A DNA stretch of 34,166 nucleotides, from NCBI GenBank assembly GCA_017635515.1, contig JAGBLH010000223.1, positions 1-34,166 of the forward strand, written 5' to 3'. A program made the position numbers and the translations under genes. The notes under the pieces were generated by a model. It was not told the DNA's origin, did not search any database, and saw only the letters and a program-made list of their open reading frames with translations. Positions 22,119 to 30,478 of the stretch are shown one piece after another (positions within the stretch are counted from its first letter, which is position 1; every line of letters begins with the position of its first letter). This DNA is from Selenomonas sp. (GTDB taxonomy: Bacteria > Bacillota > Negativicutes > Selenomonadales > Selenomonadaceae).

Positions 22119-23699
22119 ATGAAAGAGCAGAGAAGGCGGTTGCCCATTGGGGTGCAGAGTTTTGCCAGCCTGAGAAAGGAAAACTTTGTCTATGTGGACA
22201 AGACTAGGTACATTTATGAACTGGTTCACGGCAGCAAGCAGTATTTTTTGAGCCGTCCCCGCCGTTTTGGCAAGAGCCTTTTCTTGTCAACCCTGAAAGT
22301 TTATTGGGAAGGGGCGCGGGAACTTTTCGAGGGGCTGGCCATAGCAGAGCTTGAGCAGGGAAAAGCAGAAGCCTGGCAGCCGTATCCGGTCTTTTACTTT
22401 GATTTCAACGGGCAGAACTATCAAAAGGAGACGGCGCTGGAAGATGTTTTAGACAAAATGCTGGAGCGCTGGGAGGATGAGTATAGTTGCGAGAAGGATG
22501 GCACATTAAGCAATCGGTTCCAAAATTTGCTGACCAAAGCCAGAGCCAAGACCGGCAGAGAATGTGTGGTGCTGGTGGACGAGTACGACAAGCCGCTGCT
22601 TGAGGTCTTGGAAAATGATGCCTTGGAGGAGCACAACAAGGCAGTATTCAAGGGCTTTTTCGGCACCCTCAAAAATTATGATGAATACCTGCGCTTTGTC
22701 TTTTTCACCGGGGTCACGAAATTCAGCAAGGTGAGCATTTTCAGCGATCTGAACCAGTTGGAAGATATTTCCATGGATGAGGACTATGCCGGTATCTGCG
22801 GCATCACCGAAACAGAAATGAGGGAAACTTTTGCCTTGGAAATCCGGCAGATGGCTGAGGCAAATGGCCTGTCGGAAGAGGCCTGCCTGGCACAGCTGCG
22901 CAAGGCCTATGATGGCTACCATTTTGCTGCGGAGGCGGAAACAGGCGTCTATAATCCCTACAGCCTGCTGAATGCCTTGAAGAAGCGCAGATTCGGTTCT
23001 TTCTGGTTTGAGACAGGCACGCCCACTTTTCTGGTGAAAAGAATTGGCAAGAGCTCCTTTGATGTGAAGAAGTTCACGGATGGAAAGCTTTACTCCACGG
23101 AGCGGGCCCTGTCAGACTATCGTGCAGACAATCCTGACATTGTGCCCCTGCTTTATCAGACGGGTTATCTCAGCATGGCGGGCTACGATTCTAAGCGTCA
23201 GCGCATCACCTTGAGCTTCCCCAACGACGAGGTGAAATACAGCTTTCTGGACAGCTTGCTGGCTGTATATACGCCTGAGGTTCTGGCTGGTTCCGGCAGG
23301 GATTTGTTTTCCTTGGATGATTGTCTGGAAAACGGTGATTTGGAAGGAATCAGGGATATATTGACGGCACTCTTTGCCAGCATTCCCTATAGCTCGTCAG
23401 AATCTCCTTTCGAGCATTATTTTGAAGCGGTGCTCTATCTGGTCTTCACCCTGCTGGGCAAGTTCGCAGCCTGCGAAGTCCATAGCAGCAAGGGCCGCGC
23501 TGATGCTGTGGTGGAAACGGCAGAGTATGTCTATATCTTTGAGTTCAAGCTGGACAAGAGCGCAGACGAGGCCCTGGCACAGATAAAAGAGAAAGAATAT
23601 GCTCTGCCTTACAAGGCAGACAAGCGCAAGGTATTCGAGATTGGCGTGAACTTCGATTCTGAGAGCCGCAAGCTCCAAGAGTGGAAGATGGCAGAGTAG
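22119..23699 (+). CDS. AAA-ATPase-like / PD-(D/E)XK nuclease-like protein
   Basis: 526 residues. ATG 22119 follows GGGAGGAG by 6 nt. The opening (LPIGVQSFASLRKENFVYVDKT) and the variant P-loop RPRRFGKSLF (Gly51-Lys52-Ser53) are typical of the AAA-ATPase-like family (PF09820). Walker B is VVLVDEYDKPL (Asp154, Glu155). The C-terminal region resembles PDDEXK_9 (PF08011, formerly DUF1703), with GRADAVV (Asp462) and EFK (Glu475, Lys477). The family is common and often multicopy in gut anaerobes. Its role is unknown, though a DNA or mobile-element function is often suspected. All catalytic-looking residues are intact. Confidence 0.9.
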   Translation: MKEQRRRLPIGVQSFASLRKENFVYVDKTRYIYELVHGSKQYFLSRPRRFGKSLFLSTLKVYWEGARELFEGLAIAELEQGKAEAWQPYPVFYFDFNGQNYQKETALEDVLDKMLERWEDEYSCEKDGTLSNRFQNLLTKARAKTGRECVVLVDEYDKPLLEVLENDALEEHNKAVFKGFFGTLKNYDEYLRFVFFTGVTKFSKVSIFSDLNQLEDISMDEDYAGICGITETEMRETFALEIRQMAEANGLSEEACLAQLRKAYDGYHFAAEAETGVYNPYSLLNALKKRRFGSFWFETGTPTFLVKRIGKSSFDVKKFTDGKLYSTERALSDYRADNPDIVPLLYQTGYLSMAGYDSKRQRITLSFPNDEVKYSFLDSLLAVYTPEVLAGSGRDLFSLDDCLENGDLEGIRDILTALFASIPYSSSESPFEHYFEAVLYLVFTLLGKFAACEVHSSKGRADAVVETAEYVYIFEFKLDKSADEALAQIKEKEYALPYKADKRKVFEIGVNFDSESRKLQEWKMAE

Positions 23700-23750
23700 A
23701 GTGGTTTTCAATCTGTGCCAGAATGCACACTTAGCTGATGGGAGTATGTG

Positions 23751-24548
23751 ATGACTGAGAAGACAGAGAAATTGTTGGCTGTGCTGCGTGGCTATGGCAG
23801 CGTGGCTGTGGCGTTGTCCGGGGGCGTGGACAGCATGACTTTGGCCAAGGCCGCTTGTCTGGCTTTGGGGGATAAGGCGGTGGCGGTCACGGCGGCGTCG
23901 GAGCTTTTGTCGCGGGAGGAGCACGAGGATGCGGTGCAGGGGGCATCTGCCATTGGCATCAGGCATGTCCTCCTGCCTGCGGAAGACTTGGCCTATGAAG
24001 ATGTGCGGCGCAATGACAGGGAGCGGTGCTACTACTGCAAGCGTCACCGCATGGAAAAGATTCTGGCCTGGGCAGCGGAGGAAGGGATAGCCATAGTGGC
24101 GGACGGCTCCAATATTTCGGACAGGGGCGACTACCGCCCTGGGGCAAGGGCCTTGCAGGAACTTGGCATACGCTCTCCCTTGGCAGAGTGTGGCTTTGAC
24201 AAGGAAGATATACGCAAGCTGGCCCAGACGTGGAATCTGGCGGTCTGGGACAAGCCCAGTGCCGCCTGCCTGGCCTCCAGGGTGGCTTATGGCCTGGAGC
24301 TGACGGCTGAGAGACTGCAGCGCATCGATGAAGCGGAGCGCTTCCTGCGGAAGCTGGGGGTCAAGGGGCAGCTGCGGGTGCGCGACCACGGGAATCTGGC
24401 GCGGCTGGAGGTGGCTGAGGGAAGGCTGCCCCTCTTGCTGGAGCACAGGGCAGAAGTGTCTGGCAGGCTGAAAGACTTGGGCTTTGCCTATGTCACATTG
24501 GATCTGACCGGCTACCGCATGGGCAGCCAGAATGAGGCGGTACACTAA
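23751..24548 (+). CDS. larE: LarE-type ATP-dependent sacrificial sulfur transferase
   Basis: 265 residues. ATG 23751 follows GGGAG by 6 nt; the GTG one codon earlier is less well placed. The PP-loop ATP-binding motif is VALSGGVDSMTLAKA (20-34). The sulfur-donating cysteine corresponds to Cys173 in KPSAACLASRVAYG. LarE adenylates and sulfurises the precursor of the nickel-pincer cofactor of lactate racemase. larA, larB and larC are not present in the window. The downstream gene begins 10 nt after its stop, or overlaps it, so the two may be cotranscribed. Confidence 0.9.
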   Translation: MTEKTEKLLAVLRGYGSVAVALSGGVDSMTLAKAACLALGDKAVAVTAASELLSREEHEDAVQGASAIGIRHVLLPAEDLAYEDVRRNDRERCYYCKRHRMEKILAWAAEEGIAIVADGSNISDRGDYRPGARALQELGIRSPLAECGFDKEDIRKLAQTWNLAVWDKPSAACLASRVAYGLELTAERLQRIDEAERFLRKLGVKGQLRVRDHGNLARLEVAEGRLPLLLEHRAEVSGRLKDLGFAYVTLDLTGYRMGSQNEAVH

Positions 24549-24558
24549 AGTGGGCGGC

Positions 24559-25599
24559 ATGGCGCTGAAAAAGATTGTGGCGTGTCTTGCGGGCGCCATC
24601 CTGCTCCCCCTCTGTCTGTCTGGCTGCGGCGGGCCCCCCGCGCCTGAGGCAGAGGAAAACAAGGTGGTCATTTACTGCTCCCATCCCCTTTCTTTCGTCA
24701 CGCCCTTGGTGGAGGAATTTGAGCAGGAAAGCGGCGTGAAGGTGGAAGTGGTGGCAGAGGGCACAGGGGCCCTTTTGCAGCGTCTGGAGTCTGAGCAGGA
24801 GCAGCCGCAGGCGGATATCTTCTGGGGTGGCTCCCTGTCCACTGTGAAGCCCAAGGCGGCGCTCTTTGCAGAATACCGCTCTGCCCATGAGGGGCAGCTG
24901 CAGGAGGGCTTCAGGAATGTGGAGGGTTCCATCACCCGCTTTACGGATATCCCCAGTGTCATCATGGTCAATACCGACCTGATTGGCGATTTGCAGGTGG
25001 AGGGATATGAGGATCTGCTGAATCCTGCCCTCAGGGGGAAGATTGCCATGGCAGACCCGGCGCAGTCATCCTCGGCCTATGAGCACCTGATCAATATGCT
25101 CTATGCCATGGGGGCAGGTGAGCCGGAGCAGGGCTGGGGCTACGTGGAGAAACTGGTGCAGAATCTGGATGGCAGGCTGCTGGCAAGTTCTGCGGAGGTG
25201 TACCTGGGGGTGGCTGACGGGGAGTTTGCCCTGGGGCTCACCTTCGAGGAAGGAGGTGCCAGATATGCCTTGGCGGGGGCACCGGTGAAGCTGGTCTACA
25301 TGAAGGAGGGAGTTATCTCCAAGCCGGATAGCATCTGCATCGTCAGACAGGCCAGGCATAGGGAGAAGGCCGAAAAATTCCTCGACTTCATCACCGGCAA
25401 AGAAGCCCAGACCTTTATCGCCCGGCGCCTTCACCGCCGCAGCGTCCGTGAGGATGTGGCAGCCCCTGCCGGCCTCCTGCCCAAGGAGGAGATCCGCTTC
25501 CTCACCGATGAGGAGGAAGTGGTAAGCGGATGCAAAAAGGCCTGGCTGGATAGATTCGCCGCTATTTTATCCAGAGGTCAAGAGGGACTTCATTTTTGA
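24559..25599 (+). CDS. AfuA/HptA-like ABC-type substrate-binding lipoprotein
   Basis: 346 residues. ATG 24559 gives a clean lipoprotein signal (MALKKIVACLAGAILLPLCL, then SGC, Cys23). The longer start at 24532 would overlap larE and spoil it. The mature protein has the two-lobed binding-protein pattern of the iron/sugar-phosphate class: VVIYCSHPLSFVTPLVEEFE, ADIFWGGSLSTVKP, RFTDIPSVIMVNTDLIG and LRGKIAMADPAQSSSAYEHL. No permease or ATPase gene is adjacent. With the kinase and AraC-type regulator downstream, it may serve as the sensor of a three-component system, as HptA does in Staphylococcus aureus. The ligand is inferred only. Confidence 0.82.
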   Translation: MALKKIVACLAGAILLPLCLSGCGGPPAPEAEENKVVIYCSHPLSFVTPLVEEFEQESGVKVEVVAEGTGALLQRLESEQEQPQADIFWGGSLSTVKPKAALFAEYRSAHEGQLQEGFRNVEGSITRFTDIPSVIMVNTDLIGDLQVEGYEDLLNPALRGKIAMADPAQSSSAYEHLINMLYAMGAGEPEQGWGYVEKLVQNLDGRLLASSAEVYLGVADGEFALGLTFEEGGARYALAGAPVKLVYMKEGVISKPDSICIVRQARHREKAEKFLDFITGKEAQTFIARRLHRRSVREDVAAPAGLLPKEEIRFLTDEEEVVSGCKKAWLDRFAAILSRGQEGLHF

Positions 25600-25622
25600 G
25601 GACATTTTTACAGGATTCTGGA

Positions 25623-25651
25623 TTGTTTGGTACAATTTACTCCGCTATAAT
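25623..25651 (+). promoter_or_regulatory. agp promoter
   Basis: TTGTTT (25623-25628), a 17-bp spacer and perfect TATAAT (25646-25651) lie 45 nt before agp. Confidence 0.75.
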
Positions 25652-25696
25652 ACAGAGCGTAAAGAAAAACAGCGCTATCTGAGGAGGAAACCAAAC

Positions 25697-27013
25697 ATGA
25701 ATCTCAAGAAAATAGCCGCGTCCCTCTGCCTTTCCATGCTGACTGCGGTAAGTGCAGTGCAGGCGGAGCGCCCTGCATCCTTCCATGACAACTATCAGCT
25801 GGAGGAAATGGTGATTCTCAGCCGCCACAATATCCGCTCACCCCTTTCCGGCAATGGTTCGGCCCTGGGGAACCTCACTCCCCATGAGTGGTTCAAGTGG
25901 ACCTCTGGCCCCAGCGAGCTTTCCCTGCGGGGAGGTCAGCTTGAGACCATGATGGGGCAGTATTTCGCCCAGGTACTGGAAGCTGAGGGGCTGATTGGGG
26001 ACAGGAATACCTACAGCCCGGCTGAAGGGGAGATGCGCTTCTATGCCAACTCCATGCAGCGCACCATTGCCACGGCCCAGTATTTCTCCAGCGGCATGCT
26101 GCCGGTGGCCAATGTCACCATCGAGCACAAGTATGCCCCCAGCAAGATGGACCCGGTGTTCAACCCCCAGCTCACCTATGTCAGCGATGAGTTCCGCCGG
26201 CAGGCCATGGAGGAAATCAGCGCCATGGGCGGCAAGGAGGGGCTGCAGGGCATCAATAAAAAGCTGGCGCAGAACTACCGCACTATAGAAAAGGCTCTGG
26301 ATCTGAAGGATTCTCCTGCGGCCAAAAAGGACGGGCTGGAGAAGTTCCGCTATGATGATCTGCAGATCAGCCTTGAGGAGGGCAAGGAACCTGCTATGAA
26401 GGGGTCGCTGAAACTGGCCAACTCTGCCAGCGATGCCTTTATCCTCCAGTATTACGAGGAGCCGGACAAGGTGAAGGCAGGCTTTGGCCATGCCTTGAGC
26501 CAGAAAGAATGGGAGGAAATCGCCAGCATCAAGGACGTCTACGGCGATGTGCTGTTCACCGCTCCCAGCGTGGCCGTGAATGTGGCCCATCCCCTGCTGC
26601 AGGAAATGAGCAAGGAACTGGCTGTCCCCGGCAGGAAGTTCACCTTCCTCTGCGGCCATGACTCCAACATTGCCAGCGTCCTCGCTGCTCTGGGGGCCGA
26701 GGAATACGACTTGCCCCGCAGCATAGAGAAAAAGACTCCCATCGGCTCCAAGCTGGTGGTGGAGAAGTTTGCCGGCAAGGACGGGGTCGAGTATGCTGCC
26801 CTCAGCATCGTCTACCAGACCACTGACCAGCTCCGTGACCGTACGGCCCTGACTCTGGAGAATCCCCCCATGGTCTACCCCGTGAAGCTCAAGGGGCTCA
26901 AGGCCAACAAGGACGGCCTGTACAAACTCCATGATCTCCAGCAGCGCTTCCACAAGGCCATCGGCGCCTATGACGAACTGCCCGGCAAGAGTGCAGCAAA
27001 GCAGGCAGCCTGA
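25697..27013 (+). CDS. agp: Periplasmic glucose-1-phosphatase (histidine acid phosphatase)
   Basis: 438 residues. ATG 25697 follows GAGGAGG. The signal peptide MNLKKIAASLCLSMLTAVSA has likely cleavage after VQA. The catalytic motif is LSRHNIRSPL (Arg43, His44), with Asn replacing the usual Gly as in E. coli Agp. The proton donor is His321-Asp322 (CGHDSNIASVLAALG). Further Agp-like stretches include NSMQRTIATAQYF and KTPIGSKLVVEKF. The enzyme releases glucose or other sugars and phosphate from sugar phosphates (possibly phytate) in the periplasm. Its own promoter and terminator separate it from the kinase that follows. Confidence 0.92.
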   Translation: MNLKKIAASLCLSMLTAVSAVQAERPASFHDNYQLEEMVILSRHNIRSPLSGNGSALGNLTPHEWFKWTSGPSELSLRGGQLETMMGQYFAQVLEAEGLIGDRNTYSPAEGEMRFYANSMQRTIATAQYFSSGMLPVANVTIEHKYAPSKMDPVFNPQLTYVSDEFRRQAMEEISAMGGKEGLQGINKKLAQNYRTIEKALDLKDSPAAKKDGLEKFRYDDLQISLEEGKEPAMKGSLKLANSASDAFILQYYEEPDKVKAGFGHALSQKEWEEIASIKDVYGDVLFTAPSVAVNVAHPLLQEMSKELAVPGRKFTFLCGHDSNIASVLAALGAEEYDLPRSIEKKTPIGSKLVVEKFAGKDGVEYAALSIVYQTTDQLRDRTALTLENPPMVYPVKLKGLKANKDGLYKLHDLQQRFHKAIGAYDELPGKSAAKQAA

Positions 27014-27040
27014 GCAGGCCTGTTAGAAGAATAAGCAGCG

Positions 27041-27078
27041 AAAAAGCGAAACTCCTTTGTCAAGGGGCTTCGCTTTTT
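27041..27078 (+). terminator. agp terminator
   Basis: The stem AAAAAGCGAA (27041-27050) with TTCGCTTTTT (27069-27078), extended inside by CTT/AAG pairing, lies 27 nt after the agp stop. Confidence 0.75.
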
Positions 27079-27099
27079 GGTGTGCGGGCAAAAGCAGTC

Positions 27100-27128
27100 T
27101 TTATAAGAGACAATTATTTCGCTATACT
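27100..27128 (+). promoter_or_regulatory. Putative promoter of the kinase-HAD-regulator operon
   Basis: TATACT (27123-27128) has a weak -35 (TTTATA, 27100-27105) at 17-bp spacing and lies 32 nt before the kinase start. Confidence 0.4.
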
Positions 27129-27160
27129 AGAGACAGAGAAAAAGAGGAGGGGGCAGTCTC

Positions 27161-28693
27161 ATGCAGCGTTATTTCCAGTCCCGCCTGCAGCGCGCGTTGG
27201 CCTGGTATGCTATCGTGCCAGTGCTGGTCATCACCCTTTTGGGCACTGCCCTCATGCTGGCAAGCTGGCAGCGCTCCGTGGTGCAGGCCAATGAGGAGGC
27301 CAGGGAAGCGGCAGCGGAAGCTTTGAGCGAAGCGGGCCGGGAATTCCTGCAGCGCACCGGGGAGGCGGCTGAGTTTTTGGGGGCGGTGCCGGATTTTTCC
27401 CTGTGGCGGGAGGACAGGGGGAAGCGGGCCGAGGCCTTGGCCAGGCTGCACCATGACACCAGCCGCCGTGGCGTGGCTTTCTACTTGCTGGATGCGGAGG
27501 GCAGGCTGATGCTGGGCAGCGGCCCCCTGCCTGACTGCCTGCAGTATGCAGAGGAAGGCTGGGGGCTTTGGGACAGGTTGCAGAGAGAGCCGCAGCTGCC
27601 CAGGCAGGAATGGCTGCCGGGAGCAGGGGGGCAGGCCCTGGTCTGCGGTCAGGCGGTGCAGTCAGGGGGACAGACGGTGGGAGCCATATTCTTCCTGCTG
27701 CCTGCGGCCTATTTGCAAGAACTGGCGGGGGAGGGCCCTACCTGCCTGGTGCTGACGGACGAGCTTGACAATGCCAGGCTGGTGAAGGGGGACGGGGCAC
27801 CGGTAAAATACAGGAAGCTGAGGAAAGAGTTTGCAGAGCAGGGGGAGGGGCTGGTGATGCTGGAGGAAAACCTCTACTATGTCACCAGCAGGCAGGTGGA
27901 ACTGGGCAGCGGCACAGGCAGGGTCTATGCCATCACCGGGGTTTCGGACCTCCTGCTGCGCTATGCCTTTGGGGCGGGGGCCTTGGCCCTGGCGGTGCTG
28001 CTGATGATTCCCCTGCTGCTCAGGAGCATAGAGAGAGAGAGCCGCCTGACGGCCCAGGCGCTAGATGACCAGACCGCCATCGCCCAGCTGAAGGAGCTGG
28101 AGTCCCAGTTCAACCCCCATTTCCTTTTCAACACCCTGGAAAATATCAAATTCATGGTGCGCCTTGACCCTGGGGCGGCTACGGAGATGCTCATGGCCCT
28201 GTCTTCCCTCCTGCGCTACAGCATTTCCGGCGGGGGGCGGCAGGTGGAGCTGCAGGAGGATTTGAAGTATCTGGCAAGCTATATGAAGATACAGCAGTAC
28301 CGTTTCGGCAGCCGCCTGGCCTTTCAGCAGGAAATCGACTCAGGGGCCCTGTCCTGCCGGATTCCCAAACTGCTCTTTCAGCCCCTGTTGGAAAATGCCA
28401 TCAAATACGGTGAAGATGAGGAGGGGAAGCTGGATATTTCCTTCCAGATCAGAGCAGCCGGAAAGGGCGTGGAAATCACAGTGCGGGACAGGGGCCGGGG
28501 CATAGGGGCAGAGCAGCTGGCAGAATTGCAGGCCTTGCTGAGCTCCGGGGACAACAACACGGGCCACAAGGGCTTGTTCAATGTGCAAAGAAGGGTGCAG
28601 CTGCTCTATGGGGAGAAATACGGCTTGAAGATTGCATGTCCCCCGGAGGGCGGTACGGAAATCAAGCTGCTGCTGCCCCTTTACTTGACCTAA
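27161..28693 (+). CDS. YesM-type sensor histidine kinase
   Basis: 510 residues. ATG 27161 follows GAGGAGGGGG. A membrane helix (about 14-34), an external sensor region of about 230 residues and a second helix (about 269-290) lead to the His_kinase domain. That domain has phosphorylatable His320 in LESQFNPHFLFNTLENIK. The ATPase domain shows PKLLFQPLLENAIKYG (N-box), VRDRGRGIG (G1) and HKGLFNVQRRVQLLYG (G2). All catalytic motifs are intact. The next two genes follow closely (17 nt and 12 nt gaps) and include the cognate AraC-type response regulator. Confidence 0.93.
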   Translation: MQRYFQSRLQRALAWYAIVPVLVITLLGTALMLASWQRSVVQANEEAREAAAEALSEAGREFLQRTGEAAEFLGAVPDFSLWREDRGKRAEALARLHHDTSRRGVAFYLLDAEGRLMLGSGPLPDCLQYAEEGWGLWDRLQREPQLPRQEWLPGAGGQALVCGQAVQSGGQTVGAIFFLLPAAYLQELAGEGPTCLVLTDELDNARLVKGDGAPVKYRKLRKEFAEQGEGLVMLEENLYYVTSRQVELGSGTGRVYAITGVSDLLLRYAFGAGALALAVLLMIPLLLRSIERESRLTAQALDDQTAIAQLKELESQFNPHFLFNTLENIKFMVRLDPGAATEMLMALSSLLRYSISGGGRQVELQEDLKYLASYMKIQQYRFGSRLAFQQEIDSGALSCRIPKLLFQPLLENAIKYGEDEEGKLDISFQIRAAGKGVEITVRDRGRGIGAEQLAELQALLSSGDNNTGHKGLFNVQRRVQLLYGEKYGLKIACPPEGGTEIKLLLPLYLT

Positions 28694-28710
28694 AAGGAGT
28701 TAATGGCAAA

Positions 28711-29529
28711 ATGGGCAAATTTACAGGCAAACTTATCATCTCTGATCTGGACGGCACGCTGATACCCAGGGGCGGCGTCATTTCGGAAGAAAACCGCAGG
28801 GCTATTGCGTATTTCGTAGGGGAGGGCGGCCTTTTCTCTGTGGCCACGGGACGTACCCCGGAGGCAGCGGCGGGCTATGTGGAGGGGCTGCCCCTCAATG
28901 CCCCCGGCATCTTCTTCAACGGCGCCATGCTCTATGACTGGCAGAGAAAACAGGTGCTGAAGACCCTGCCCCTCACGGCAGGGGACGAAAATAATCTCTG
29001 GCCGGCTTTTGCCCGCGAGGCCCTGCGGCGCTTCCCGGAGGCCTGCCTGGAGGTCTATACCGAGGACAACTGCCATGTGGTGACGCCGGAGGAAAATGAT
29101 GACCCCAGGCTGCCCTATGAATACTATCGCTATGCCCATACAGACCTGGAAAGGCTGACGGATACAGGGAAGACCCCCTGGTTGAAATTCTTCGCCTGCG
29201 ACAGGCATGAGCATTTGGAAAAGTATGTGGCTCTGGCTGAGGAGATGGGCGTGGCAGCCCTGGCCAACGGCTTTTATTCCGAGGACAATTACTATGAGTT
29301 CGTAGCCAGGGAGGTTTCCAAGGGGGCCATGCTGGAGACAGTGAGAGAAATGCTGCCCGGGGTGGAAATCATCGCTTGCGGGGACTATCTCAACGACAGG
29401 GAACTGCTGGCATCTGCGGACATTTCCGTGGCTCCCGCCACGGCCCACGAAGCAATCAGGGCCGCCGCCAGGCTGAAAGGCCCTGCCGTAGAAGACCATC
29501 TGCTGGCCTGGCTGATGGAGAAGCTGTGA
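28711..29529 (+). CDS. HAD-superfamily (Cof/IIB-type) phosphatase
   Basis: 272 residues. ATG 28711 (MGKFTGKLIISDLDGTL) has AAGGAG 11 nt upstream, immediately after the kinase stop. Motif I is ISDLDGTLIP (nucleophile Asp12, acid Asp14). Motif II is SVATGRTPEAA. The conserved Lys region is followed by motif IV CGDYLNDRELLASAD. The long cap fits subclass IIB, whose members dephosphorylate sugar phosphates and similar small molecules in the cytoplasm. Its place between kinase and regulator suggests that its substrate is linked to the sensed signal. A fragment of a second copy lies at 30303-30377. Confidence 0.9.
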   Translation: MGKFTGKLIISDLDGTLIPRGGVISEENRRAIAYFVGEGGLFSVATGRTPEAAAGYVEGLPLNAPGIFFNGAMLYDWQRKQVLKTLPLTAGDENNLWPAFAREALRRFPEACLEVYTEDNCHVVTPEENDDPRLPYEYYRYAHTDLERLTDTGKTPWLKFFACDRHEHLEKYVALAEEMGVAALANGFYSEDNYYEFVAREVSKGAMLETVREMLPGVEIIACGDYLNDRELLASADISVAPATAHEAIRAAARLKGPAVEDHLLAWLMEKL

Positions 29530-29541
29530 GGGGAAAGCCAT

Positions 29542-30306
29542 ATGCTGGATTTAGTAATCGTAGAGGATGAAGAAATCATCCGCCGGGGCCTGGTCTGCAC
29601 CATAGACTGGCTGAAGCTGGGTGCCAGGGTGGTAGGGGAGGCCGGCAACGGCAGGGAGGCCCTGTCTGTCATTCGGGAAAAGCGCCCCCAGGTGGTGCTC
29701 ACCGACATCAAAATGCCCGTCATGGACGGGTTCGCCCTCACGGAAGCCCTCAAAGCAGAGGGAAACAAGGCCAAAATCATCTACCTCACCAGCTACGCCG
29801 ACTTTTCCTATGCCCAGCAGGCCCTGCGGCTGGAGGTCAGCGACTACCTGCTGAAGCCCGTCAGCGAGGAGGATCTGGGCAAGGCCCTCGCCAAACTGGA
29901 AGCAAGGGAGGAAGCCCCCCAGGAAGAACCCTCCTGGGACAAAGGCCTCCGGGAGGCTTATCACACGGGGAACCCCTATGTAAAGTCTGTGCTGAAGCGC
30001 ATCGAGAGCGGCTACCAGAAGCGCCTCAGCGGCGAAGCTCTGGCAGACGAGCTGGGAGTCTCCTTCAGCTACCTCTCCCGCAAGCTGAAGGAAGAAACAG
30101 GCCAGACCTTTGGCAGCCTTTTAGCCCAGTACCGCCTGCAGAAAGCCATAGAAATGCTGCAGGCAGGCACTTGGAAGGTCTACGAGATAGCAGAGGAAAC
30201 GGGCTTCGGCGATTACAAGAACTTCGCCCAAGTGTTCAAGAAATACCTGCACACCACTCCCAAGGCCTTTATGCAGGAAATCACCGGGGGGCTGAAGCTG
30301 GAATAA
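29542..30306 (+). CDS. YesN-type response regulator with AraC DNA-binding domain
   Basis: 254 residues. ATG 29542 follows AGGGGAAAG. The receiver domain (about 1-120) has the acidic pair in IVEDEE, phospho-accepting Asp55 (VLTDIKMPVMDG), conserved Thr/Ser in YLTSY and Lys105 (YLLKPVSEEDL). The C-terminal AraC-type double helix-turn-helix (about 150-245) includes LADELGVSFSYLSRKLKEE and AEETGFGDYKNFAQVFKK. It is somewhat shorter than typical YesN proteins because the linker is short. It should activate target genes when phosphorylated by the kinase encoded two genes upstream. Confidence 0.94.
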   Translation: MLDLVIVEDEEIIRRGLVCTIDWLKLGARVVGEAGNGREALSVIREKRPQVVLTDIKMPVMDGFALTEALKAEGNKAKIIYLTSYADFSYAQQALRLEVSDYLLKPVSEEDLGKALAKLEAREEAPQEEPSWDKGLREAYHTGNPYVKSVLKRIESGYQKRLSGEALADELGVSFSYLSRKLKEETGQTFGSLLAQYRLQKAIEMLQAGTWKVYEIAEETGFGDYKNFAQVFKKYLHTTPKAFMQEITGGLKLE

Positions 30307-30377
30307 ATGCGGCTGCCAAATTGCAAGGCCCCGCAGTGGCAGACCATCTCCTGGCATGGCTGATAGACCGGCTGTGA
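30303..30377 (+). pseudogene. Remnant: duplicated C-terminal end of the HAD phosphatase gene
   Basis: Reading to the TGA at 30375-30377 gives INAAAKLQGPAVADHLLAW followed by LIDRL. This matches the last residues of the HAD phosphatase encoded upstream (IRAAARLKGPAVEDHLLAW then LMEKL) almost position for position, including the stop. The similarity starts exactly at the response regulator stop codon. It is the scar of an ancestral duplication of the HAD-regulator pair followed by deletion. Confidence 0.85.
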
Positions 30378-30420
30378 ATTTTTCCCCGTTTGCGGGAAGT
30401 GAAAGAAGGACTTTTCAGAA

Positions 30421-30449
30421 TTGCCTAGAATAATACTCGGAAATAGGAT
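30421..30449 (+). promoter_or_regulatory. Possible promoter of the giant RTX-like gene
   Basis: TTGCCT (30421-30426), a 17-bp spacer and TAGGAT (30444-30449) lie 30 nt before the start codon. Both elements are imperfect. Confidence 0.35.
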
Positions 30450-30478
30450 TTATTTTATCAATCAGGGAGTGAAATGAA

